Assembly (NCBI RefSeq): GCF_000401215.1 | Contig: NZ_ASRV01000102.1 | Span: 1 to 36,281, forward strand | Length of the DNA: 36,281 nucleotides | Reading direction: 5' to 3' | Source of the DNA: Clostridium sartagoforme AAU1 | Lineage (GTDB): Bacteria > Bacillota > Clostridia > Clostridiales > Clostridiaceae | Part shown: in pieces, positions 16,428 through 25,081 of the stretch | Position numbering within the stretch: position 1 is the stretch's first letter | Layout: every line of letters begins with the position of its first letter | Translations under genes and position numbers: made by a program | Notes under the pieces: generated by a model | What the model was told of the DNA's origin: nothing | What the model saw: the letters and a program-made list of their open reading frames with translations, nothing else | Database searches by the model: none

Positions 16428-17318
16428 TTACTTAACCTTTTTATACCCCAATTCTTTTAATAGGTTTTGATTATCTCTCCACTCTTTTCTAACCTTTACC
16501 CAAATCTTTAAATTTACTTTATTCCTTAAAAATCTTTCTATTTCATATCTTGCTGTTTCTCCGATTTTTTTAAGACTTTGGCCATTTTTCCCTATTATTA
16601 TCCCTTTATGAGAATCTTTTTCACAAAGCATATCAACTTCAATATGCCATGTTCCAATTGGGCTTTGTTTCATTTGTACTATATCTACTGCAATTCCATG
16701 AGGTATTTCTTCTCTTAATGTTCTCAACGCCTTTTCTCTAACTATTTCTGAAATAACAAATCTTTCCTGAACGTCTGTAATCATGTCATCTGGATAATAT
16801 TTAGGACCTTCTGGCATTGAATTTATCATTAATTCAACTAATTTATCTACATTTTTCCCCTTCAAAGCAGAAATAGGTATTATTTCTTTAAACTCCATTT
16901 CTGAGGAATACATTTGAAGAGTTTTAGCTACTCTTTCTTGAGTAAATTCATCAATTTTATTTACAACTAAAAACACAGGTGCTTTTTGATTCTTTAGTGT
17001 TTCTATTATAAATTTATCTCCTCTTCCTATTTCTTCTTCTGGATTAATCAAAAATAATACAAGATCTACTTCTTTCATAGATTCTTTAGCGGAATTAACC
17101 ATATACTCTCCTAATTTATGCTTAGGTTTATGTATTCCTGGTGTATCTACAAAGATTAATTGATGATTTTCTCCAGTTAATATTGTCTGTATATTATTTC
17201 TAGTAGTCTGTGGTTTATTAGATACTATTGATAGTTTTTCTCCCATTATTTGATTTAATAACGTTGACTTTCCTACATTTGGCCTACCTACTATTGTTAC
17301 GAATCCTGATTTAAACAT
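16428..17318 (-). CDS. era: GTPase Era
   Basis: 296-residue GTPase that binds 16S rRNA near its 3' end during 30S assembly. G1 GRPNVGKS (11-18), G3 DTPG (58-61) and G4 NKID (120-123) are intact. The C-terminal KH domain has the expected [14 protein letters not shown] loop and ends [29 protein letters not shown] precedes the ATG. The 106 bases upstream contain no cdd gene, which many Firmicutes have here. Confidence 0.97.
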   Translation of the reverse strand: MFKSGFVTIVGRPNVGKSTLLNQIMGEKLSIVSNKPQTTRNNIQTILTGENHQLIFVDTPGIHKPKHKLGEYMVNSAKESMKEVDLVLFLINPEEEIGRGDKFIIETLKNQKAPVFLVVNKIDEFTQERVAKTLQMYSSEMEFKEIIPISALKGKNVDKLVELMINSMPEGPKYYPDDMITDVQERFVISEIVREKALRTLREEIPHGIAVDIVQMKQSPIGTWHIEVDMLCEKDSHKGIIIGKNGQSLKKIGETARYEIERFLRNKVNLKIWVKVRKEWRDNQNLLKELGYKKVK

Positions 17319-17424
17319 CTTTCCTCCTAATTTCCTATAAAATTGTTGTGTCTTTTATTATATCATTACTTTCTTAAAATTAAAGTATTGTTATTAAGTT
17401 TTGTAAACTCAACTACTTGATACA

Positions 17425-18126
17425 TTACAATTTAAATATAACAAATATAAGTAAAGTAAGTAATGTTCCAAATAAAGCTCCTACTATTACTTCCCATATA
17501 GAATGAACATTAGAATCCACTCTGCTTTGAGCTGTTATAAGAGCCATTAGATAACTTAGAATTATGCATATTGGTTCTTCTGTTATTAATGAAAGTGCTG
17601 TAGCAATTGAAAACGAAAGTGCACTATGCCCGCTAGGCATTCCACCTCTTAATGGTGTGCCTTCGCCAAATATAGCTTTAATTATTAAAGTTGCAATAGT
17701 AACAAATACTAGTGCTATAAATATCATATATGGTTCTGATTCTTTTACTTTATGTATTAAATCATAAGAAATATTAGATATCTTATCCCAAAATATTATA
17801 TACCCTACAAGTAATGCATTTATTGCTGTTACTAATACAGCTCCTGCTGCTGCATTTTTAGCTATTTTGGCTAAAGGATGATAATAATTAGTTGATATAT
17901 CAATAGTTGCTTCTATAGCTGTATTAATTATTTCAGCTACAAGAACTAATGTTATTGTAATTGCTAAAATAAGAAATTCTATTTTTGATACATCCAATAA
18001 AAAACATGCTAAGAGTACACATAATGCAGTAAACAAATGAATTTTCATATTTCTTTGTGTTCTAACAGTATCTAAAACTCCTGATATTGCATAATTAAAG
18101 CTCTCTACTAGCCTTTTTATTTTCAT
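17425..18126 (-). CDS. Diacylglycerol/undecaprenol kinase fused to PAP2 phosphatase
   Basis: 233 residues from the ATG at 18126 (MKIKRLVESF), which follows GGGGG at good spacing. The first half is a three-helix DgkA-type kinase: FNYAISGVLDTVRTQRNMKIH and VLVAEIINTAIEATID (catalytic Glu/Asn motif) with AKNAAAGAVLVTAINA. The second half is a PAP2/lipid phosphatase: KAIFGEGTPLRGG, MPSGHSALSF and SRVDSNVHSIWEV, so motif 3 has Glu where Asp is common. Kinase and phosphatase in one chain suggest turnover of undecaprenyl or diacylglycerol phosphate. Such fusions are known in clostridia. It sits in the usual dgkA position between ybeY and era. Confidence 0.92.
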   Translation of the reverse strand: MKIKRLVESFNYAISGVLDTVRTQRNMKIHLFTALCVLLACFLLDVSKIEFLILAITITLVLVAEIINTAIEATIDISTNYYHPLAKIAKNAAAGAVLVTAINALLVGYIIFWDKISNISYDLIHKVKESEPYMIFIALVFVTIATLIIKAIFGEGTPLRGGMPSGHSALSFSIATALSLITEEPICIILSYLMALITAQSRVDSNVHSIWEVIVGALFGTLLTLLIFVIFKL

Positions 18127-18149
18127 ATAATACCCCCACACTTATAGTA

Positions 18150-18650
18150 TTATCTTCTAATTCGTAATTTATTTAATATTTCTTCTTCTCTTTTTCTCAT
18201 TATTTTTTTGTCATCCTCATCTATATGATCATATCCTAATAAATGAAGTATTGAATGTACTACTAAATAGCTTACTTCTCTTTCATAAGAATGTCCATAT
18301 TCTACACTCTGTTCCATAGCCTTTTCTAATGATAATACCATATCTCCTAATACTAATTCGTCTCCATCTTTATATGTTTCATCAAAAACATAATTTACGT
18401 ACATATCCTTAAATACTTTTTTATAATCAAAATCTAACATTGGAAAAGATAATACATCTGTTTCTCTATCTATATTTCTTGTTTCTTTATTTATTTCCCT
18501 TATTTCATTATTATCAACAAATAACAGCGAAATTTGATATTCACACAACACTTCTTCTTCTTTTAATACAAAATTACATACCTCTGTTATTTTATTTATA
18601 AATTGCTCTGTTACTTCTAATTTATTTTGTCTATTTTCTGTATATAACAT
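18150..18650 (-). CDS. ybeY: Endoribonuclease YbeY
   Basis: 166 residues from the ATG at 18650 ([10 protein letters not shown]), which has an AAGGAG site; a longer in-frame start at 18716 would overlap sequence with no site. YbeY is a zinc-dependent RNase in 16S rRNA 3' maturation and quality control. The zinc triad is His132, His136 and His142 in the [11 protein letters not shown] motif. [12 protein letters not shown] and [11 protein letters not shown] are family hallmarks. It lies between pgpH and dgkA, as in other Firmicutes. Confidence 0.96.
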   Translation of the reverse strand: MLYTENRQNKLEVTEQFINKITEVCNFVLKEEEVLCEYQISLLFVDNNEIREINKETRNIDRETDVLSFPMLDFDYKKVFKDMYVNYVFDETYKDGDELVLGDMVLSLEKAMEQSVEYGHSYEREVSYLVVHSILHLLGYDHIDEDDKKIMRKREEEILNKLRIRR

Positions 18651-18730
18651 TTTTTTCTCCTTTTTATTTATAAAAATAAAAGGAAAGGTTATATCCCCTT
18701 CCCTTTTTAAAGTCATTATAATTTTCTTAA

Positions 18731-20808
18731 TTATTTTACTTTCTTTTCAGTAGGATATTCAATTCTATGATGATATATTCCATCTAAAGTTTTCAAAAAG
18801 CTTTTTCTTATAATTTCTATATCTTTTAAGGTTAAATCACAATTTACAAGTTGTCTTGAATTAAGTTTATCATTTATTATGTTATTCACCATTTCTTCTA
18901 TTTTACCTTTTGTCGGTTCACCAATTGACCTTACTGATGCTTCTACACTATCTGCAAGCATTAATATTCCTGATTCCTTGCTTGATGGTATAGGCCCTGG
19001 ATATCTAAAGTCTTCTTCCTTAATTTCTTCTGGTCTATCTGATGAATTCTTAAGTTTATAATAAAAATACTTAACCAAGGTTGTTCCATGATGCTGTTCT
19101 ATTATATCTTGTATTACTTTAGGAATCTTGTGCTCCCTAGCCATTTCTAAGCCATCTTTAGTATGCGATAAAATTATTAATGTGCTTAGATTCGGAGTTA
19201 TTTTATCATGCGGATTTTCTTTCCCCATTTGATTTTCTCCAAAGAAATACGGCCTTTTTGTTTTTCCTATATCATGATAATATGCACCTACTCTAGCTAT
19301 AACTGGATTACCTCCAACAACTTCCGCAGCTGCTTCTGCCAAATTAGCAACCATCATACTATGATGATAAGTTCCCGGTGCCTCCATAAGTAACTTTTTC
19401 ATTAATGGTTGGTTTGGGTTTGATAATTCTAGTAGCTTTATATTAGTAACTACATCAAATATTGATTCGAAGAATGGAAGTAGTCCCACTGCTAATATTC
19501 CAGAAAGTAGAATTCCTATTGCTGTATACCCAGTTTCTATAAAAATCTCCTTTAAGTTATTTGATGAAATCATCCCTAGTGTTACTGTTCCTATAGCTGA
19601 CACAACAGTTATATAAAGAGTTGAATATATTATATCATTTCTTTGCTGTACTTTTTTAAGTGCACTTGAGCCAAGAACAACACTTACTATTGATATTAGT
19701 ATAACAGATGGATTAAATCCTACAATTATAGATATAAATATTATATTTAATAAATTTATAACTAATGATATTTTGTTATCTATTAAAATAGTCATAAGCA
19801 TTGCACTGCATACTAATGGCATTAAATATGGTGAAATTATATTTACTCCCATTGAAATTATAAGCATGATAATATTAATACTACTTATCAATATTATCAT
19901 TTTAGTATCTTTAAATATGTCTGCTCTCTCTTTTGCTATATAACTATATTGAATAAATAGAATTAATGCAACTAATATTGCTAGAGAAATAAATGATAAT
20001 AAATAACTTTTAGTTGTTCCATCATTTAAAAGTCCTAATTCCTTTAAAACTTCTAATTGTCTTTCTGTTACAGGCTCTCCTTCTTTTACTATTATCTGAT
20101 TCTTCTTTATTATTTCTTTTTGAACATTTTTTTGAGCTTCTTTAATTTTTTCCTCTGTCTTTTCACTATCATAGAAGAAATTTGGTTTTATTTCAGTATA
20201 AGTTATATTTCTTAATATATCTTCCAAAGTTCTATCAATATTACTTTTTCCTAAATTAGTATCCACTATATTTTTAGCTTTTTGTAAGCTTTCATAATCA
20301 TTTTCACCTATATTTTCTTTGTATACTGCTTCCAATGATTCTATTATTAATTTTTGTACTTCTGATAATCTAACTGAATTCAATGATAAAAGCTCTTTAT
20401 ATTCTTCGTCTGTTAGCTTAAATTCTTCTATTTGTTTTATTTCAGCTATTTTATCGGTCTCTTCTTTACTTGGGTTAGATGCATTTTCAGCGGTAATTTT
20501 ACTAAACAATTTATTTACATTTTCAATTGCTTGAGTTTTAACATCACTTTTAACTGTGTACTGTTTATCTTCTTTAGCTTTTGCTATAGCCTCTTCTTCC
20601 TTTTCCTTTGTAGCAATTTCATCTATTGTATCAATAGGTGCTTTTATATCTACAGTTGCTATATCACCGACAGATAAATTATGCCTTTTAGGCGCAATTA
20701 CAGTTAATAAAAGAAAGTATATAGTTAAAAATACAATTAGATATATTAATATTCTTTTGTATTTTTTTCTTCTTTTTTATTTTCTTTATCTTTTTTATTT
20801 AAAAACAA
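18731..20808 (-). CDS. pgpH: PgpH-type 7TMR-HDED c-di-AMP phosphodiesterase, frameshifted near the N-terminus
   Basis: C-terminal HD domain ([42 protein letters not shown]) behind about seven membrane helices and an extracytoplasmic N-terminal segment: the PgpH architecture that hydrolyses c-di-AMP. The continuous frame has no start codon upstream of a TTG at 20509, inside the extracellular domain, so the first helix would be lost. The true beginning appears to be TTG 20808 (GAGGGTGA site; GTG 20817 is an alternative): it encodes a Lys-rich start, then reaches GAAGAAAAAAATAC at about 20760-20773 and runs off frame, stopping after about 20 codons. One extra A, or a -1 shift on A_AAA_AAT, joins it to [19 protein letters not shown], the expected first helix, giving 692 residues. 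Confidence 0.88.
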
Positions 20809-20837
20809 GTCCCTCACCCTCTAATCTGAATAGTTTT

Positions 20838-21977
20838 TCAATACTCTACTGGTTCATTATTTACTATATTTTGCTCTACTACAAACACTACATTAACAAC
20901 TATATTCCCATCTGAGCTATCACTAGTACTTATTATTCTATCAATTATTTTAGCTTCTCTAGTTAAATTACTATATAATGATTCTTCCAATTCTTTTACA
21001 GCTTTATCTATAGCTTCTTCTTTCGATAATTGAACTGGATATTCCTTCTTTTCAAAATAATTTACTTTATTTATTATTTTTCCACTCTCTTCTATTTTAT
21101 CATACTCTTTAAATTCTTTTATAGCTTTTTTAAGATAAATTTTCTTACCTAATATTTTTATATAAATATCGCTATCCTTTTCTCCGCTTCTTTTAAGCTC
21201 TGTTCCATCTATCTTAGTTGTCATACTCTTTTCATAAAAAGTATTTGCCATAACTACCCCGTCTGGTACCACTTGATAAGGATCTTCTTCCTTCCCATTG
21301 ATTCCTTCAATAACTACATCTCCTACCTTTACCATATCTCCAATATGAACTGAAGACCTTCCTGAAAAAGCATATACTCTACTAACTTCTCCATCCATTT
21401 TAGCAACTAAGTTTCCATACTTACCTTCTTTAATTTCTGGCGGATTAACTTTTTCTTCAATAAATATCTTTAAGGTTGAGCCTTCTATTCTTGCCCTTAA
21501 CCATAATATTTCTGAATTCATGTTTTCTAACTGTTTTTCAATATCTTTTACATCTATTTTATCTTTACTTATTCCTGGTTTTATACCTATACTATATAAT
21601 TGCTGTCTTAATTCATATGGAGAAACATTCTTTTTAGTATTAATTTCTATGCTCCATACGTAGGTAGATAAATATAATAATATAGTTAAAAATAGCATTC
21701 CTCCTATTGCTAAGAATAGTTTGCTTTTTAGTTTTCCTACAATAAATAATATTCCTGTTTTAGAAACAATTTTACTTTTCCCATTCAAACTTCTAACTGC
21801 TTCTACTAGTATATCATAGTCATTATAATCTATTGATATTCTTATTGTTGCCACATCAATTCTTTTTATATTTATAACATTTACATTTTCATTCCATAAT
21901 ATGTTTAAAAGTCTTTCTGGTTTTAATATGTTAACTTCTACTACTACTTTTCCACTTTCAAAAACTCCTGTTGCCAT
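20838..21977 (-). CDS. yqfD: Sporulation protein YqfD
   Basis: 379-residue YqfD-family protein required for sporulation in Firmicutes, thought to be a mother-cell membrane protein. A cytoplasmic N-terminal domain (about 1-88; KPERLLNILWNENVNVINIKRID) is followed by one clear membrane helix (LFLAIGGMLFLTILLYLSTYVW) and a large extracytoplasmic part with SPYELRQQLYSIGIKPG and WLRARIEGSTLKIFIEEK, a POTRA-like segment. GAGGTG site before the ATG. The yqfC stop lies one base upstream. pgpH follows after about 20-30 bases, with no phoH between. Confidence 0.92.
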   Translation of the reverse strand: MATGVFESGKVVVEVNILKPERLLNILWNENVNVINIKRIDVATIRISIDYNDYDILVEAVRSLNGKSKIVSKTGILFIVGKLKSKLFLAIGGMLFLTILLYLSTYVWSIEINTKKNVSPYELRQQLYSIGIKPGISKDKIDVKDIEKQLENMNSEILWLRARIEGSTLKIFIEEKVNPPEIKEGKYGNLVAKMDGEVSRVYAFSGRSSVHIGDMVKVGDVVIEGINGKEEDPYQVVPDGVVMANTFYEKSMTTKIDGTELKRSGEKDSDIYIKILGKKIYLKKAIKEFKEYDKIEESGKIINKVNYFEKKEYPVQLSKEEAIDKAVKELEESLYSNLTREAKIIDRIISTSDSSDGNIVVNVVFVVEQNIVNNEPVEY

Positions 21978-21978
21978 A

Positions 21979-22257
21979 TTACACCTCGTATGAAATTGAT
22001 CTAAATTTTCCGCTAATCGTTATTGTAGAATCTCCAATATATAATATTTCAAAGTTTTCTCCTTCAATATTAATAACTTTTACTTTAGTATTTACCTTTA
22101 TACTATTTCTATCAAATAATACTATTCCTTTGTGATTTTCTATTGTTATTTCATCGTTCCCTATAATTGTTATTTTAGGAACGCTTAGTACTATATCTTT
22201 AGGTAAGTCTAATTTTTCCGCTATTATCTCTCTACTTCTCTCTATCTTTCCTTGCAT
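21979..22257 (-). CDS. yqfC: Sporulation protein YqfC
   Basis: 92 residues, YabP/YqfC family: RSREIIAEKLDLPKDIVLSVPKITIIGNDEITIENHKGIVLF is the diagnostic pattern, related to YabP, which binds the YqfD-like partner in spore formation. Length is normal. AAGGAGAG precedes the ATG. It is the first gene of the yqfC-yqfD unit. Its upstream region is long and non-coding and contains a large palindromic element. Confidence 0.93.
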   Translation of the reverse strand: MQGKIERSREIIAEKLDLPKDIVLSVPKITIIGNDEITIENHKGIVLFDRNSIKVNTKVKVINIEGENFEILYIGDSTITISGKFRSISYEV

Positions 22258-22282
22258 AATCTTCTCTCCTTATATTTTTTCT

Positions 22283-22443
22283 AAGGCACATGAATATAAA
22301 TAATAAACCAAAGATGTAACGAGTATTTTGTGTAAGACAAGGAAGTAAATGCGCAGATACTGGTAGCTATCTAAGTGTTTACTGACACAGTATTACGCAA
22401 AATATGATAACATACTGGTTTATTATTTGTTTGATTGTGCCTA
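22283..22443. repeat. Long imperfect palindrome of about 160 bp
   Basis: The element begins AGGCACA (22284-22290) and ends TGTGCCT (22436-22442). Inside, AAATAATAAACCA is matched by a perfect 13-bp complement TGGTTTATTATTT, then arms including ATGTAACGAGTATTTTGTGTAA and TTACGCAAAATATGATAACAT pair with several mismatches, and a central hairpin (AGTAAA/TTTACT, AGATA/TATCT) closes it. No reading frame. It could be a miniature transposable element or a structured RNA in the yqfC leader. No clear target-site duplication seen. Confidence 0.6.
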
Positions 22444-22543
22444 ATAGTAATTTATGATAAGAATCTTAAGAAAATTACACATAAATAATTGATGTTTAGT
22501 AAGACTATATTAATATTTTTATCAAATAAAATTTAAAAAGAAA

Positions 22544-22576
22544 AAAAGCAAAAGAAATTAAATTTCCTTTGCTTTT
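22544..22576 (-). terminator. Intrinsic terminator of the candidate RNA
   Basis: AAAAGCAAAAGAAATT-type arms pair over about 15 positions with one mismatch around a short AT loop; A and T runs flank both sides, so it may work in both directions. Confidence 0.8.
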
Positions 22577-22820
22577 ATTTATTAGTTAATATTCTTATTA
22601 TAAATTGACTTTAACTGCCTATACTAAGCTTATTAAAGCCTAGATATATATCCAATGTTATTAACACCGATGGTGTAGCCGTTCATTTAACAATTTTATT
22701 TTTCTTTGTTTAACTGCTGAGGAAGGTACTTTAACAAGATCTATCTCTTCAGAAAATCCGATTAATTAAATCCTGTTTATTCCCCTTTAAATTCAAGTAT
22801 AATAATACTTACACTTATTT
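22544..22820 (-). ncRNA. Candidate structured RNA downstream of rpsU
   Basis: This non-coding stretch, read on the minus strand, contains several small stems: TCGGA/TCTGA around TTT, ACACC/GGTGT around ATC, GCTTA/TAGGC around GTA nested inside CTTTAA/TTAAAG, and a pairing between CTTGTTAA and TTAAACAAAG. It ends in a strong terminator at 22544-22576. GC is locally higher than the surrounding AT-rich flanks. Independent terminator plus clustered stems suggest a stand-alone RNA of some 200-280 nt. The raiA motif of Firmicutes is one known RNA of similar size worth comparing, but I cannot confirm identity. The 5' end is not defined. Confidence 0.45.
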
Positions 22821-22880
22821 TTGATAAAATATAAAACTATATTCCTCAACTAAATATATTATAAAATAATATATTTAAAG

Positions 22881-22905
22881 TATTGGATAAGTATATTCTC
22901 CAATA
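22881..22905 (-). repeat. 7-bp hairpin after rpsU
   Basis: TATTGGA (22881-22887) and TCCAATA (22899-22905) form a perfect stem with an 11-base loop about 50 bases past the rpsU stop. No good T tract follows, so it may be a processing or weak termination signal. Confidence 0.35.
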
Positions 22906-22953
22906 ATAGCTTAAATAATTAAGTTCTATTGAAATCTTAAATCAAAATAGTTC

Positions 22954-23130
22954 CTACTTGAACTTTCTCTTTCTAGCAGCTTCTGATTTTTTCTTTCTCT
23001 TCACGCTTGGCTTTTCATAGTGTTCTCTCTTCCTAACTTCTGAAAGAACTCCAGCTCTAGCACATTTTCTCTTAAATCTTCTTAATGCACTTTCAAGTGT
23101 TTCATTTTCTCCAACTTTTATTTCTGACAT
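22954..23130 (-). CDS. rpsU: 30S ribosomal protein S21
   Basis: 58-residue S21 encoded from ATG 23130 to TAG 22954. The sequence starts [19 protein letters not shown] and contains [27 protein letters not shown], followed by a Lys/Arg-rich tail: the full S21 pattern. S21 contacts the 16S rRNA near the anti-Shine-Dalgarno region and aids initiation. GGAGGGAGGG lies before the start. A strong promoter sits about 70 bases upstream. In most Firmicutes yqeY follows; here a non-coding stretch follows instead. Confidence 0.97.
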   Translation of the reverse strand: MSEIKVGENETLESALRRFKRKCARAGVLSEVRKREHYEKPSVKRKKKSEAARKRKFK

Positions 23131-23201
23131 CTATTATCCCTCCCTCCGCTAGCTCAAATTAATTAATTTAACTCAGCTACGGGCTTAATAACACACGCTA
23201 T

Positions 23202-23230
23202 ATTATACAATAGGCATACCTTAAAGTCAA
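23202..23230 (-). promoter_or_regulatory. Sigma-A promoter of rpsU
   Basis: TTGACT (23225-23230) and TATAAT (23202-23207) on the minus strand with exactly 17 bases between them: the best consensus promoter in the window. It gives a leader of about 65 bases that includes an imperfect AGCTNA/TTNAGCT dyad. Confidence 0.8.
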
Positions 23231-23247
23231 CATCTAGATAAAAAACT

Positions 23248-23589
23248 TTAACCTGGTGGCCATTTTAATTCCCTTTGCCCTAAGACATGAAAATGTATAT
23301 GATTTACACTTTGCCCACCATCTTTTCCACAGTTATTTACTACTCTATATCCAGTTTTCTCAATATTTAACTCTCTTACTAGTTTATTAATAACTAAGAA
23401 AATATGTGAAATAATATTTGCATTTTCTTCACTTATTTCATTTACACTTTGTATATGATCCTTAGGTATAACTAGAAAATGAATAGGAGCTTCAGGACTA
23501 ATATCATGAAACGCGATTACCTTTTCATCCTCATATATTTTTTTACTTGGTATTTGACCATTTGCTATTTTACAAAAAATACAATCCAT
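23248..23589 (-). CDS. HIT family protein (HinT-like nucleotide phosphoramidase)
   Basis: 113 residues with the histidine triad HIHFHVL (His97, His99, His101) and N-terminal CIFCKIANGQIPSKKIYEDE, as in HinT proteins that hydrolyse AMP-lysine and related phosphoramidates. The C-terminal WPPG end is also typical. GGGGTGA site before the ATG. It lies between mtaB and rpsU, on the same strand as both, with its own spacing of 185 bases from mtaB. Confidence 0.94.
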   Translation of the reverse strand: MDCIFCKIANGQIPSKKIYEDEKVIAFHDISPEAPIHFLVIPKDHIQSVNEISEENANIISHIFLVINKLVRELNIEKTGYRVVNNCGKDGGQSVNHIHFHVLGQRELKWPPG

Positions 23590-23718
23590 AAATTCACCCC
23601 GTTCCTTTAATTGATAATAGTCATTAAGTAATAACTTTGTTTTTTTATTATCTTACAATTATTTTTAAATATTATTAATATTTTATTATTATATAATATA
23701 TCAAGTAATTAATATAGT

Positions 23719-23745
23719 ATATTGTTTTATTTTTCAAAACAATAT
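23719..23745 (-). terminator. Hairpin downstream of mtaB
   Basis: Perfect 10-bp arms (ATATTGTTTT and AAAACAATAT, 23719-23728 and 23736-23745) lie 30 bases past the mtaB stop. The following tract is only moderately T-rich, so termination is likely but not certain. Confidence 0.45.
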
Positions 23746-23774
23746 TTCTAGCTCACAGTGTACTGAATAGTTTT

Positions 23775-25079
23775 TTATAAAAGTTTTGCTATTCCATATT
23801 CATTTTCTACTTTACTTATTTCTATATCAACTATTTTACCAGTAACGTCTGCACATGAACAAGGAACCTGAACCTTTATATAATTTCTTGTATACCCTTC
23901 ATACATCCCCTCTTGTCCCTTAGCTTCCGTTTCTATAAGTACATCCATTTCTGTGCCTATAAATTTCTCTATAAATTCTTTTTCATTTTTATTGCTTAAC
24001 TCAATTAATAACTTGCTTCTTTTTTCCTTTATACTTCCATCAATTTGATCTTGCATATCTGAAGCTTTAGTTCCTTTTCTTGGACTATATTTAAATACAT
24101 GAGTTTTAGTAAGTTTAATATTTTTTAAGAACTCATATGTTTCATTAAACTCTTCTTCTGTCTCGCCTGGAAAACCTACTATAACATCTGTAGTTATAGA
24201 AACATCTGGCATAGTTTCTCTTAGCAATTCTACTGAATCAGCATATTCTTGTGCTGTATATCTTCTATTCATTCTCTTAAGTGTAGAATCACACCCACTT
24301 TGTAATGATAAATGAAAATGTGGACATAACTTTTTAAATTTCTTTATTTTTTCTATAACTTCAGGAGTAAAGAATGCAGGTTCAATTGATCCTATTCTTA
24401 TTCTTTCTATTCCTTCAACTTTTTCTATTTCTTCTATTATATCTATTAAATTAACATTTCCTTCTAAATCCAATCCATAAGAAGCAGTGTGTATTCCTGA
24501 TAAAATTATTTCTTTAAAGCCATGTTCTGCTAATTTGTTAACTTCTTCCAATACCTTTTTAGGATCTTTTGAACATACTGATCCCCTTGAATATGGAATT
24601 ATACAATATGTACAAAATCTATTACATCCATCTTGTATTTTTAAGAATGCTCTTGTCTTATCTTGGTACTCTTCTATGTTAAGTTCTTCAAACTTTTTAT
24701 TCTTAAGTACTCCTTCAACATGAACTTGTGACTTTCCTTCGTCTTTAGCCTTATTTACATAGTACACAACATCACCTTTGTTTCTTGTACCAAGAACTAC
24801 ATCTACTCCCGGTATTTCTGAAACTTCTTTTGGTGCTATTTGCGAATAACAACCAACAACTGCTATTATAGAATTTTCATTTAATCTTCTTGCTCTACTT
24901 ATAATTTGTCTTGATTTTTTGTCACCCATATTAGTAACAGTACAAGTATTTATCACATATACATCAGCTGCCTCACTAGCATCTACAACTTCATAACCTT
25001 CTCTTATGAACTTTTCAGCCATTGCTTCTGATTCATATACATTAACTCTACATCCTAATGTAGAAAATGCAACTTTCAT
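23775..25079 (-). CDS. mtaB: tRNA t6A37 methylthiotransferase MtaB
   Basis: 434-residue radical SAM methylthiotransferase of the MtaB group (tRNA N6-threonylcarbamoyladenosine to its 2-methylthio form). UPF0004 cluster cysteines: Cys10 (TLGCRVN), Cys46 (NTCTVTN), Cys77 (VGCYSQ). Radical SAM cysteines: Cys152, Cys156, Cys159 (DGCNRFCTYC). VIVGFPGETEEEF and HVFKYSPRKGT are typical, and a C-terminal TRAM domain (IETEAKGQEGMYEGYTRNYIKV) binds tRNA. CRVN rather than CQMN separates it from MiaB. AGGAGGAAATT before the ATG. The rsmE stop is 2 bases upstream. Confidence 0.95.
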   Translation of the reverse strand: MKVAFSTLGCRVNVYESEAMAEKFIREGYEVVDASEAADVYVINTCTVTNMGDKKSRQIISRARRLNENSIIAVVGCYSQIAPKEVSEIPGVDVVLGTRNKGDVVYYVNKAKDEGKSQVHVEGVLKNKKFEELNIEEYQDKTRAFLKIQDGCNRFCTYCIIPYSRGSVCSKDPKKVLEEVNKLAEHGFKEIILSGIHTASYGLDLEGNVNLIDIIEEIEKVEGIERIRIGSIEPAFFTPEVIEKIKKFKKLCPHFHLSLQSGCDSTLKRMNRRYTAQEYADSVELLRETMPDVSITTDVIVGFPGETEEEFNETYEFLKNIKLTKTHVFKYSPRKGTKASDMQDQIDGSIKEKRSKLLIELSNKNEKEFIEKFIGTEMDVLIETEAKGQEGMYEGYTRNYIKVQVPCSCADVTGKIVDIEISKVENEYGIAKLL

Positions 25080-25081
25080 TA

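Noticed and set aside
20556-20915. 119-codon plus-strand frame across the pgpH start and yqfD end
   Set aside because: Antisense, Phe/Leu/Tyr-rich because it is the complement of a Lys-rich segment; no ribosome site. It does confirm the T7 run.
22283-22443. 6S RNA as an explanation of the long palindrome
   Set aside because: A long hairpin fits loosely, but I cannot identify the central open bubble or a promoter and terminator in the right places.
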